This document shows, piece after piece, positions 18,444 through 28,086 of a stretch of DNA of 64,000 nucleotides. The stretch lies in assembly GCF_001634365.1 (NCBI RefSeq), contig NZ_CP014579.1, positions 62,001-126,000 of the forward strand, in the 5' to 3' direction. A program made the translations under genes and the position numbers. Source of the stretch: Paraburkholderia phytofirmans OLGA172 (GTDB taxonomy: Bacteria > Pseudomonadota > Gammaproteobacteria > Burkholderiales > Burkholderiaceae). Within the stretch, counting starts at the first letter, position 1. The number at the start of each line of letters is the position of its first letter. The notes beneath the pieces were generated by a model. That model made no database searches and was not told the origin of the DNA. It saw only the letters and a list, made by a program, of their open reading frames with translations.

Positions 18444-20170
18444 GTACTTCGACCTACTCGCCGACCGAACAGCAACAGGAAATTATTAAGCACGATGGAA
18501 CCATTTTTGTGACAGCGTGCCCGGGTGCCGGCAAAACAAGGACCATGGTGGAGCGAGCCCGGAAATTGTTGAGTCAACATTCCGATCGGCGTGGCGTCGC
18601 TTTTCTCTCGTTTACCAACGCCGCAGTTGACGAATTGCAGATTCGACTGAACGCATTTGGTGTACTCCCGTCCCCGCTATTTCCGAGCTTTATCGGAACG
18701 TTTGACCGATTTCTGTGGCAATTCTTTATCTCACCGTTCGGAATCCCAGATTGCGACGCGGTGCCTAGATTGGTCCCCGACAAGAATGATTGGCAGGTTA
18801 TACCGTACGATGGAGCCCAAGCGCTCAGCCTTCAATGCTTCGATAGAGGTACCGGGAAGGTCGACCCTGCCTTTGCCAAGAAGGAAAACTTTGACGTCGA
18901 AACTCGGTCAATCAAAGCACATGAAACGCGGGCGCTCTCGATGCTCAAAACTGCGAGAAGCCAAGGTCAGATAGATTTCGATGATGTGCGTATCTACGTT
19001 CGGGAACGGCTCGACGACGAAAGATTCGCGGAGCGTGTTGGGAGGGCACTTGCCGCACGGTTTTGCGAGATCGTGGTCGATGAGGCACAAGACTGCAATC
19101 CCGCCGATCTCGCCGTCGTTGATTGGTTACGGAAGTCCGGGATTGCAGTAAAGGTTATCTGCGACCCAAACCAGTCAATCTACGAGTTCCGGGGCGGCGT
19201 TACAGACGAGTTGGAAAAATTCTCGAGCACCTTCAGCACTCAGGACCGTCTCCACATGAGCGGAAATTTTCGCTCCACTCCGGCAATTTGCTCAGCCAAC
19301 GTGGCGCTCCGTCCGCCGTCTTCACGCGCCAATCCTGACCAATCGTTGGGGCGTTATCGGGACGATTTAACCCCAGTGCACATCATTTCTTACAGCGGGG
19401 CTGGAGTCTCGCAGCAAATCGGCCTTGCGTTTCAAGGTCTCGTTAAAGGATTAGGCATGCTGTTGAATAGCGCGCCAGTGCTAGCGTCGACGCGCGCGAG
19501 CGCCTGCAAAGCAATCGGGCAGCCAATAGTCGGGCCAACGACGCATATGACGCTTCTCCTCGCTGAAGCTGCGATGAATTACCATTTCGCCTTCGCTGTC
19601 GGAGGTCGCCGAGACGCGCTGGTTAGGCTGCACCGCATCATCCTGTTAGTTCAAGGGCATATCAGTTCTTCTGGCAACTACCATGCTTACTTGACAAGCG
19701 AGGGGCTTGAGGATGGCCGTTGGCGTCCCGATATCATAGCGCTTGCAAATGGCCTGCGCTTCGAACCACCGCAGGCCGTCGATCAATGGTTGGAAAAAGC
19801 AAGGGAGCTTTTGGCACCTGGATGCGTTGGCAAATCAACCATCAAAATGCGACTCAAGGCTCACGCAGATTTGGCCAATGCTTTAGCTGGTGCCCCCTTC
19901 GACTCACCGCCGGCGCGCACGATTCACTCTGTTAAGGGTCTGGAGTTTCCCGCCGTCTGCGTCGTAATGACGACCAAGACCGCTGGCGGGATTCTCGACT
20001 TGCTTGAGGGGAAGGTTTCTCCAGGTTCAGACGAGGAAGCTCGAAAGATCTATGTCGCGGCGTCGCGTGCGGAACGCCTCCTCGCAATTGCTGTTCCCAA
20101 AAGCCGGGCTTCACGCCTTCAGGCACTCCTTACAGGAGTCAAGTGTTCCATACAGATACATCAAGTCTAA
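18440..20170 (+). CDS. gajB: Gabija-like UvrD/Rep-type helicase GajB
   Basis: About 576 residues, start overlapping the gajA stop (ATGA). Superfamily 1 helicase motifs are in order: Q-motif region TEQQQEII, Walker A ACPGAGKTRTM near residue 21, SFTNAAVDEL (motif Ia), VVDEAQDCNP near residue 213 (Walker B), FEFRG-like YEFRGGVTDEL, HSVKGLEFPAVCV (motif V) and YVAASRAERLLAI (motif VI). In Gabija, GajB forms a complex with GajA and is thought to sense nucleic-acid intermediates during infection. It is somewhat longer than the best-known GajB proteins. The pair appears intact. Confidence 0.88.
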   Translation: MSTSTYSPTEQQQEIIKHDGTIFVTACPGAGKTRTMVERARKLLSQHSDRRGVAFLSFTNAAVDELQIRLNAFGVLPSPLFPSFIGTFDRFLWQFFISPFGIPDCDAVPRLVPDKNDWQVIPYDGAQALSLQCFDRGTGKVDPAFAKKENFDVETRSIKAHETRALSMLKTARSQGQIDFDDVRIYVRERLDDERFAERVGRALAARFCEIVVDEAQDCNPADLAVVDWLRKSGIAVKVICDPNQSIYEFRGGVTDELEKFSSTFSTQDRLHMSGNFRSTPAICSANVALRPPSSRANPDQSLGRYRDDLTPVHIISYSGAGVSQQIGLAFQGLVKGLGMLLNSAPVLASTRASACKAIGQPIVGPTTHMTLLLAEAAMNYHFAFAVGGRRDALVRLHRIILLVQGHISSSGNYHAYLTSEGLEDGRWRPDIIALANGLRFEPPQAVDQWLEKARELLAPGCVGKSTIKMRLKAHADLANALAGAPFDSPPARTIHSVKGLEFPAVCVVMTTKTAGGILDLLEGKVSPGSDEEARKIYVAASRAERLLAIAVPKSRASRLQALLTGVKCSIQIHQV

Positions 20171-20427
20171 GGGCTGTGCTTGCCATCACTCTTAAAAAAC
20201 GGGTCTTTTTCCAATACTGCGTCAGTCGCAGACCTGTCAGTCGGCATAGGTTCTCGTGTCAGAGGGGAGTGAGGCGTCGCATCCGCCGATGGGCTTGCGA
20301 TGCCGACAAACCGGTTTCAATTGTCTCGAGTTCTGAGCTGCGTCAATCCTGCCGCACAAACAGGAACGAGGTCATGAAGCGGAGGCGATTCACGTGCATC
20401 GTCGACTTCGCTCTGAATAGAGCGCCC

Positions 20428-21543
20428 TTAAAACAGGCGTTCGCGCTCCTGGTGGCCTTGCCAAACGATGCCGTGCATGAAGGAGTCCCGTTCTTTCGGA
20501 GTCGTCAGAGGAAAACTGGCGTATTGTGAATGGGTCATCGCATGAAGCTGTTGAGACCATGCGAGCTTGTCCGTCTCTCCCGTCAGATTGTCCCCTCGAA
20601 GAGCTTCTGGGCTAAAGTAGGTCGACATATCGAGGGGGGGCGCCGCGCTACTGCATAACCTGGAGGAGATATTCGAGCTGCATACCTCCACAATCAACCC
20701 CGTTATGCCCTGCGACATCAAGCCTTGCAGTGCCTTGAGTTTCTTTTTTGCGGTGAAATCGCTCGCCACCAATAACGCGTTAAATTGCGGTTGAAAGTGA
20801 CGAATCAGACCAGCCTCTGCTAAGGCGACCTTGGCGCGTTGTGTAAGTTGCCACTTGTGCAGACGATCTAAATGCGCCAGGTCCTCTGAGTGACTGGCCT
20901 GTGAGTCGGCGGTTAAATCCCCCCCGGTACTCACGATCGTGCTCGCGTCGTCAAATCGATACAACAATAGCAGCACTTCCGTATTCGGGTCATACGTGCT
21001 CGCTTCGGCCAGTACGCGTTGCAGTGTGCTATGACACCACAAGCGATCGAGGGCACTTCGTCGGGTCGAACGGCCGATAGCCTGTCCGACATACAAAACC
21101 ATCAGGTCGCGGTCTTCCTGTGTCAAGGTTGACCTGGCACAGCTCACGAGCAGGTTCGAAGCGCATAGTCTTCCAACGCCAGCGGAAGTCACCAGCACGT
21201 GCGTGCCGGTTGCTAAGACTTCGACTGCCTCGACGGGCGCGCCAGTTCCCGTGACGTCATTCGTGATTGGCCACTCGAATGGAATTTTGACTGCCGCGCC
21301 GCTTCGATGCACAAGGAAGTTTCCATGAGCTACATCGCCTTTTAGTTCAATCTCTCTGGCGATCAATATTCTCGGCCTGCTGGCGACGATGTATATATTG
21401 CAGGAGCTCAAGCATTCCCTCAGGCCGGGATCACCCTTTGCCACGTACAGATCTGCTGGAGTGAGCACGGTCGGCATGCCCGAGTAGAGGTGAACACTTC
21501 CTTCAACGAGGTACATACGATTATTTGGCATGCTGGCGCGCAC
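20428..21543 (-). CDS. Uncharacterised 371-aa protein
   Basis: The start is uncertain: GTG 21543 and an ATG four codons later are both possible and neither has a good ribosome site. The N-terminal half looks beta-rich (YLVEGSVHLYSG, IEIxLKGDVAHGNFLV). The C-terminal half contains HFQPQFNALLVASDF and LMSQGITGLIVEV, then a tail with PLTTPKERDSFMHGIVWQG that has the even conservation pattern of a real protein. I know no assigned function. It is convergent with gajB, stands alone, has low GC for this genome, and is likely cargo. It could be an effector or sensor of an undescribed single-gene system. Confidence 0.6.
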   Translation of the reverse strand: MRASMPNNRMYLVEGSVHLYSGMPTVLTPADLYVAKGDPGLRECLSSCNIYIVASRPRILIAREIELKGDVAHGNFLVHRSGAAVKIPFEWPITNDVTGTGAPVEAVEVLATGTHVLVTSAGVGRLCASNLLVSCARSTLTQEDRDLMVLYVGQAIGRSTRRSALDRLWCHSTLQRVLAEASTYDPNTEVLLLLYRFDDASTIVSTGGDLTADSQASHSEDLAHLDRLHKWQLTQRAKVALAEAGLIRHFQPQFNALLVASDFTAKKKLKALQGLMSQGITGLIVEVCSSNISSRLCSSAAPPLDMSTYFSPEALRGDNLTGETDKLAWSQQLHAMTHSQYASFPLTTPKERDSFMHGIVWQGHQERERLF

Positions 21544-22257
21544 ATTACGAGGTTGTTTGATATCGACGATTCGGACGCAAATACTCGCAGGGCGATCGCA
21601 GACAGGGCCCGCATGACAATCGGGCCGCAGCGGTCGTTTGTGCAGTCCTGTTTGTCGACGAGAATCCAGCGAGCCTGGCGAACGCGTGTCTATGAATGTT
21701 GGATAAGTCTTTAGTGAGCCGTGTCTAGCAAGGTGACAAAATCATAGGAGCGTGTCGTGGTTTCCGTCAACGCAAGTATCGGCTTTTTGCCGCTTGATTG
21801 ATACGTTGTTTGCGACGGCGAATTTATGTCATTGCAAGCAAGTGTCGACCGGCATCCGTTGTAACGATTTCAACGACGCTTTGCTGCCCGTCGGCGCTAC
21901 GCTTTGGGTTCGCCTTGTCGAGCAGCAGTTGCCTCTTGCGAAATGACGAGCTTCGTTTGCAATCAGGATCGGGCTGCGTAGACACGCGCGAGGGCTCTGA
22001 ACTCATGGTCGATCCTTGGGTTGATCAGCAGAGTCTGCTGTCGATGCTTCTAGTTTGGGTCTCACAGTTAGGCGGGTTGGCCGTATCACGCGCGCGGCAA
22101 TGGGTTTTTAGCGATCCTATGCAATGCGCGATGATGCATGGTCACAGCGGCCAACGTCCAGCGAGGTCGATCAGTCATGTATGCGTGTTGCGACCGGCGT
22201 GACACATGCCAGCCGCACGAGTCGCAACCTCAAGACGTGGACGTATATAACGTGGAA
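21544..22257. other. Intergenic, degenerate-looking
   Basis: About 700 bp with only short overlapping frames on both strands and no ribosome sites. It probably contains the promoter of the 371-aa gene (near 21550-21720) and decayed sequence. I recognise no insertion sequence. Confidence 0.4.
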
Positions 22258-25200
22258 TTAGTTTGAAGAAGTCAGCCGAACTCCACGGAATGATTCACTC
22301 TGCTGCAAGGCAGCGCTTCGGCGGTCCCCTAGATCGACCAGAGCGTCAAGAATACGAAGCAGCTTCTGCGCCAATGCAGACGGCAACGGGTGCTGCCGGT
22401 CCGAATGCGCCTGCACCAGGGCCGCGATTGACGCAGGGATGGATGTGCTTTTCCAGACGGAGGGCAAGCGATCTTCGACAATCTGCGCCAGAACCTGATC
22501 CGCGAAGGTATCTGCCGGATAGGCCCCTCCTGCACGCTCGCACAATGCGACGAACTGTCTGGCTACGTAAGCATTCCAGCCTGCGCCCCGAACCATACGA
22601 TCCACCAGCGGCATTACCCGCATCAGATCGTCCCAACAGCCATTGGCGAAGCGTGCGGCGGCCGGCGGCTTCTCCACAGTTACGAACAGTAGTGACTTGA
22701 CGAGATCCGGCAGGTCGAACCCGCTAACGCTGCCCCTGTTATACGGCGAGCGCTGCAGGTCGTCATGCTGCAGCGTTCGTGCAACCACGTGATCCAGAAT
22801 CCGTAAGGTGTTGTCCTGAATCATTGGGGCATCCAGCACGTCCCTGCAGACCAGCCTCTCGGCAAAAGGCGAGAGTAGCTGCATGGCGATCTCATCAGGT
22901 TGTTCGAATATCGGCCGAAGCAGCCGGTCGTGCATCTCAGTCTGGGACACGTTCGATGCAATCTGCGCCAAAGATAGTCCGAGCTGATGTTCCCACTCAA
23001 ACAGACTCGTGTCACCGCTTTCGCGCCCTCGTTGTTGATCCGTTCGCCAGGGCGGATTGATAGTATCTAACGTCCACGTCACCAGAGCTTCCAGCGTGTC
23101 GAGATAGTGGGCGCGCGCAACAGGGTCCTTCATCACCGCGCTCGCAGGAATCTGCTTCAGAACCTCCGCTGCGTATTTGCCATGCCAGAAATTATCCGAG
23201 CGCTGCCATTCATCGTTGTGAGATCTACGGCGGCGGCGAGGTGCACCCGCCGGCGCGCGAGCCCATGAAGGCAGTGGCTGCACCAAAGCTGGCAGTGCGC
23301 CTTCTGACTGATAGTCGCTCAAAGCGACAGTTAGCGCTTCATTGCGGCGGTTCGTTGCCAGTTCATTCAGGGCTTGAGGAGTCAACCGGTGCATCTCTCG
23401 CGGACGAACAAGCTGCGCCAACCGCAGGCCAAGATTCAGTCCCGACCAGGCAAAGGGCTGGTCGCGCTCCCAGCAGGTCGCGATTTCCGAGAGAGCGGCA
23501 AGAGACACGGTTTCGAGCGGGTGGGCGACTAGTCTATAAAGCGCGTCGTGGTCGGTCGCTTGTCCGTGGCCAGTCCGGATTCGTGCAGCTAGCGCATGCG
23601 CGACGAAGATTTTTGGATGCCATGGAATCACGGATCCGGAAAACATGTCCTCCGACATTTCGTCCGCTTCTGCGCGGTAGCGATCTATAGTCGCAGCAGC
23701 CCACTTCGAATGCGTTGAATCCTCGGAATAGCAAATGATGGCCGCCGCCGTACCGGCGATGGCTCCATCGATGAACATACCGCCTGTCATCAGCGACTGC
23801 AAATCACTGCTGGTTTCGGCTGTCATGAGTTCCGTGGCGCGCGCGACCGCCTCGTCTGACGTGAACCCGGGCGCCCACTGATTCGACGAAAAGCATCTTG
23901 CGACCCAGAGCCATAATTCCGTTTCGCGGGAGGTCTGAATTTGACGCCGTAGCACGTCTTGCACCTCGGCAGCCTCGTGTTTGGGGCTGCTCATCGATAT
24001 CTGGACGACGTCGTCTCGTCCCGGCACCGGACTTGTGGAGTAGTTCTCAATGCGACCGAGTTCGGACCATAATTCAGCGGTATGCCGAAGCTCAGCTACA
24101 TGCGCGGCATCGTTCACTTCCTCCTGATAAGCGAATTCCAGCCGGTTTGGGAAGTCGTCAAGCGTCGCCCGACAGGCGTCCCGCATCGCAGGATCCGACC
24201 CGAGCACGAAATACGGTATCAGGTCGCGCAACTCCCGCTGGCGAGATGCCAACCGTCCACTTGCAAATGTAGCATCGCGATGCGTTGCATCAGCACTTCG
24301 GGTATTAAAGCCAATGAGTCCCGCAGTTGCGAGCTGACTCTCCTGAACCCTGCGCTGCAAATCAAGGTGACAGAGCCTCTGGCTACCAAGCAGGGTCAGC
24401 GTTGTCGCTGAAACGTGCAGGGAACGAAGAGCGAGTTGAACCGCGATGCCCAAGGCCGCGATGCTCGTATGTCCTTCCAGAATCTGCTGGATTACTTCGT
24501 CCACCGGCTGTCCATTGTCCAATTGCGCAAAAGCCCAGTGCTCCAGAGCCATGAGAGCGCATTCGACCACCTGTGGGCCTCCATGGCCACGGAACCACAG
24601 ATAGTGTCGACCATCGCCCCAGAACTCTTGCTGACCCCAGGGAAAGGTAAGGACAAGCGGCAGCGGGGTCGAGGCGTTGCGCCAATGGGCTTGCAACTGC
24701 CGCCACGCGGTTACGGCGTGGTTAGTGACGTCGCGAATAAGGGCGAGTGCAGTTTGCGGGGCGCGGGTGAGCAACGAGTGAAACGGCTCGCGTAGGGGCG
24801 AAGGAGGGTGGAAGCCTTGGTGATCAGCGCCAATCGACAGGCGATCCCCGTCATGATTGGAGAAGCCGTGGCCCAGAAAGCGAGGGTTCGCGAGAAACAT
24901 CTCGTCGGATCGCGAACGCCGCTCTGGTGGAGTTGCCTCCAATTCTTCCCGCAGGCTTTGCTGCGCGGTTTCTTCATTGCGCCACCGTTCCATGCTTTGG
25001 TCCGGCAGTTCGTCCATGAACCACCGACGAGCCACCTGCGCCAGCAGCGCGGGATGAGAGCGCGAAAGCAATGGCGAGTGGGACATGATTTCCCGGAATC
25101 CGGTATCGCGTAGGCTTTCGACAGCGTCAACCCTTGCGAGGTAAGCGCTGACGATTTCGGGATAAGCATGTGCCGCGCGGAGAACTAACGCACGCAATTC

Positions 25201-27645
25201 TGTTTCGAGATTAGATGGTGCTCGCGGAGGCGACTCGAGCTGGCTTCCGGAATCGGCACGCCGAAAGCGTCGTGATTTGCGTGAGTCATCGATGGCTTGT
25301 AACCAGGCAACACTTTGCGAGACGATTCGCTGCGACACGGGGTTAGCGAGATTGCTGGTTGCAATCTGCCAGGTGTCAAACAACGTGACCAGATCCGGCA
25401 GGCAGACGTCGGGAATCGATTCGATCTGTTCTAGCGCCCACAGAAGCAGGCGACGCCACGCGAGGAAATCGGAAGGCCAACCCAGTGAATCTGCAAGGCG
25501 GATGCGCTCAGCGGGCTGGAGATCGGCATGCCCCAACTGGCCGGACAGCACCAAAGGATTGGGGGTTGTTTTCTCTGCCTGCATCCACACCAGCAGCTTG
25601 CCGAACAGACGATACTCGTTCGCGGCCATAGTCGCGGAGAACATGCCGGCTTGCTCGTGGAAGCGCGGCCCGAAGACAGGAGCTATTAGCCATGCTCGCA
25701 GCCACTGCGGACGCACTTGGGACTGCTCAAGTAGATGGAGTTCGCGCGGCCACTGTTCGGAATCCGTATAGGTAGCCTGCGAGAGCAATTCAACGACTCG
25801 TGCCAGCGCGGGTGGCTCGCCAGCTGCCGTCAATGCCGCAATCCAGTCCGAACCCTCGTCCAGTAACAAATGGAAGAATGACCACTCAAAGAAAATATCG
25901 TGACTGAACTGCGCTGTGTGCCCCGTCCGCACTTGCTGCAGCAAGCCGTCCTCTTCGAGGGCCGGTAGCACGGCCTGGCTGGTAGGCGATAGATCGCGAA
26001 GCCGCATGTTGCGCCCGAGATCCGGCGAGCTGCACTTCGCCAGTTCAATCAGGGCGCGTTGTCGAGCGAACGCCTGGGGCGCCTGCGCATCATAACCGCC
26101 ACGCGACCACCAAACTTCTACGAGTTCAACCTCAGATTGCGGAGCGAAATCGGAGGGATATGCCGCTCTCGAAAATCCCCGTGCCAGCACCGATGCGAAA
26201 AAGGGGCGGCGCGCCAGTGTGCGGACGCGTTCGTTGCCGCCAGTCAGCAGTGGTCGCAGAGCGGGCAGCACATCGGCCAGAGAATTCGCCTCATCGTCGG
26301 AAAGATTCTCGACGTCGACATAGCCAACGCCGCTGTTCGTGAGCATAGCGGCGGGAACCCAGTTGCGAAGTGGCTCAATACCGGCATCGCGAGCAGTCGC
26401 CACAACACGCCAGTCGGCTAGTGCGGGATTCGTAAGGAGTTGGCCTAGCAGGTCTGTCACGATTGCACGCTGTTCAGGCGCAATCCGGTCCAGACCGTCG
26501 ATGAACAGAATGGCGTGGCCAGTGGCTGCGATTTCAACAAGCAGTGGTTCGATCGATATGATAGACAGCCCCATGGCGCGCGCGTATTCAGCCCAGCTCC
26601 GGCCAGTGAGCCGGTTAGCCGTGAGGAACAGCGTTGTCCCGTCGTTGACAAGCCTTTGCAACAGATCTCGGAGCAGTACCGTCTTGCCCGTGCCAGGCAA
26701 TCCCTTGATCAGGGTCAGGCGGTGAGCCGCCATCTCTGTTGCAAGCTTGTCGCGCAGCGGTTGCCGCTCAAGGTGAGTGCCCCCGATATCTTCAGCCTGC
26801 TGCGCCAGCCAGTGACGCGTGTTCTCATTCAACGCCTGCATGTCGGCAACGAGCGCTGGGGCACCATTAAAACGCCAGCCGGCGAGGGCGCGCAGAACCG
26901 AGGCTCTCGAGTGTGCGGCGCTACGACCTGAGCCGTCGCGCGCGATCTGCCTCAATTGGTTCCACAAATCGCCAGCACGCTCAACCTGGCTCGCAGTTAG
27001 CGATCGCTGCAGGCTGGCGATGGCTTCTGCCTCATGGGTTGACCCTGCGTGAAGGAAATCGAACCGAATGAGCGTCAGATGCTGAAAAAAATGATGTAAT
27101 TGATCGTCGGATAGTGGACCAGCGACGCTGTCACGTGCGACTTGACGAACCGCCTCCGCGATGGCGCGATGAGATGCTGATGCGTTGCCGCCGTCACCAA
27201 AGCGATGCATGAATGTCGCTACAGTGTCAGAGGCCCGTGCCCACTCGCACACCGTTGTGAAATTTCGGAAGGCATCCTCCGTCACCGAGCCGGCAACGGC
27301 GCCGACCCTGTCGACATGAACGCGGAAATCGGGTTTCTGCAGCGTTTGCCAGCTACGTTGAATCACTTCTCGAAAATCACTGTTGCTGGCCGCACTGGAG
27401 ATCGTGAGGTCTCGCTTAACCTGAAGAGACAGTCGCATGGTTGTCCCGTCTGCCCGGCCCACAGCATCGACGATGACATCGTCAAGCGGCTCGCCGAAGT
27501 CGGCCTGCTGCTGCGCAACGCGTATTACGACCCGTGACGCCAGTCCAGTAGCGGTCGTGCCCGCGACCAGTCCAACAAGGTAGTAGGCCGCGACCGCGTC
27601 TTCGTAGGTGAATCCGGCGCCGCCGGTGAGCTCAGGTGAAGTCAT
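22258..27645 (-). CDS. Giant Cap4-like nuclease / STAND NTPase protein
   Basis: About 1795 residues. The N-terminal region (1-220) begins GFTYEDAVAAYYL and has acidic residues around D55-D60 followed by LQVK (Q75, K77), the layout of the PD-(D/E)XK nuclease domain of Cap4/DUF4297 proteins. A P-loop NTPase follows: Walker A GLPGTGKT near residue 315 and Walker B ILFIDGLDR near 378, with sensor-like RVVATARD, as in STAND ATPases. The remaining about 1300 residues are helical and repeat-like, a plausible sensor. This effector-STAND-repeat order is that of Avs-type anti-phage proteins and bacterial NLR-like proteins, in which ligand binding triggers oligomerisation and nuclease action. The ligand and exact subtype are not visible. 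Single-gene unit. Confidence 0.75.
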   Translation of the reverse strand: MTSPELTGGAGFTYEDAVAAYYLVGLVAGTTATGLASRVVIRVAQQQADFGEPLDDVIVDAVGRADGTTMRLSLQVKRDLTISSAASNSDFREVIQRSWQTLQKPDFRVHVDRVGAVAGSVTEDAFRNFTTVCEWARASDTVATFMHRFGDGGNASASHRAIAEAVRQVARDSVAGPLSDDQLHHFFQHLTLIRFDFLHAGSTHEAEAIASLQRSLTASQVERAGDLWNQLRQIARDGSGRSAAHSRASVLRALAGWRFNGAPALVADMQALNENTRHWLAQQAEDIGGTHLERQPLRDKLATEMAAHRLTLIKGLPGTGKTVLLRDLLQRLVNDGTTLFLTANRLTGRSWAEYARAMGLSIISIEPLLVEIAATGHAILFIDGLDRIAPEQRAIVTDLLGQLLTNPALADWRVVATARDAGIEPLRNWVPAAMLTNSGVGYVDVENLSDDEANSLADVLPALRPLLTGGNERVRTLARRPFFASVLARGFSRAAYPSDFAPQSEVELVEVWWSRGGYDAQAPQAFARQRALIELAKCSSPDLGRNMRLRDLSPTSQAVLPALEEDGLLQQVRTGHTAQFSHDIFFEWSFFHLLLDEGSDWIAALTAAGEPPALARVVELLSQATYTDSEQWPRELHLLEQSQVRPQWLRAWLIAPVFGPRFHEQAGMFSATMAANEYRLFGKLLVWMQAEKTTPNPLVLSGQLGHADLQPAERIRLADSLGWPSDFLAWRRLLLWALEQIESIPDVCLPDLVTLFDTWQIATSNLANPVSQRIVSQSVAWLQAIDDSRKSRRFRRADSGSQLESPPRAPSNLETELRALVLRAAHAYPEIVSAYLARVDAVESLRDTGFREIMSHSPLLSRSHPALLAQVARRWFMDELPDQSMERWRNEETAQQSLREELEATPPERRSRSDEMFLANPRFLGHGFSNHDGDRLSIGADHQGFHPPSPLREPFHSLLTRAPQTALALIRDVTNHAVTAWRQLQAHWRNASTPLPLVLTFPWGQQEFWGDGRHYLWFRGHGGPQVVECALMALEHWAFAQLDNGQPVDEVIQQILEGHTSIAALGIAVQLALRSLHVSATTLTLLGSQRLCHLDLQRRVQESQLATAGLIGFNTRSADATHRDATFASGRLASRQRELRDLIPYFVLGSDPAMRDACRATLDDFPNRLEFAYQEEVNDAAHVAELRHTAELWSELGRIENYSTSPVPGRDDVVQISMSSPKHEAAEVQDVLRRQIQTSRETELWLWVARCFSSNQWAPGFTSDEAVARATELMTAETSSDLQSLMTGGMFIDGAIAGTAAAIICYSEDSTHSKWAAATIDRYRAEADEMSEDMFSGSVIPWHPKIFVAHALAARIRTGHGQATDHDALYRLVAHPLETVSLAALSEIATCWERDQPFAWSGLNLGLRLAQLVRPREMHRLTPQALNELATNRRNEALTVALSDYQSEGALPALVQPLPSWARAPAGAPRRRRRSHNDEWQRSDNFWHGKYAAEVLKQIPASAVMKDPVARAHYLDTLEALVTWTLDTINPPWRTDQQRGRESGDTSLFEWEHQLGLSLAQIASNVSQTEMHDRLLRPIFEQPDEIAMQLLSPFAERLVCRDVLDAPMIQDNTLRILDHVVARTLQHDDLQRSPYNRGSVSGFDLPDLVKSLLFVTVEKPPAAARFANGCWDDLMRVMPLVDRMVRGAGWNAYVARQFVALCERAGGAYPADTFADQVLAQIVEDRLPSVWKSTSIPASIAALVQAHSDRQHPLPSALAQKLLRILDALVDLGDRRSAALQQSESFRGVRLTSSN

Positions 27646-27839
27646 GCTGCGAAGTCCGAAGGTGGTCCGTTCTTGGTCTGCGAATCAATGCCGCTGGCGG
27701 GGAGCCCGAGTATACTTAACATGAAGTCATTTCCTGCCGCAGGGCTGTTTTTGGGCTGCCGGTTTAGACGCTTCGCTCACCGTCTCATCGGACGTCGCCC
27801 GTAACGTAAGCGTTAAATATTCCCCGGAGTCTAACTCCC

Positions 27840-27998
27840 ATGGACAGCATCGCCCGAACCACCCGTCGTTGCGCCCGTCTGCTCCACCAAGTCACCAAGT
27901 CGCGGCACGCCGGGGAGCGCTCGCCCGGCAGCATGCGGGATGCCAGTAGATTTGCTAGGTTGGGCGAAGACCGGAATCAGCTGGGCATGGCCTATTGA
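27840..27998 (+). CDS. Possible 52-aa basic peptide upstream of the retron locus
   Basis: ATG at 27840 with CGGAG about nine bases upstream, 52 codons, stop TGA. The product is Arg/His-rich (TTRRCARLLHQVTKSRHAGE) with no recognised domain. It ends about 90 bp before the phosphoribosyltransferase-like gene. It could be a leader peptide, part of a non-coding RNA, or chance. Confidence 0.3.
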   Translation: MDSIARTTRRCARLLHQVTKSRHAGERSPGSMRDASRFARLGEDRNQLGMAY

Positions 27999-28086
27999 AC
28001 GGTGAAACGCTCCTTCGGTGCGCGTGGTAACCTCCTCCGATCCCTTAACGGGCCGGTTTTGGCCGTGTCGCAGAGTTCACCATCCA

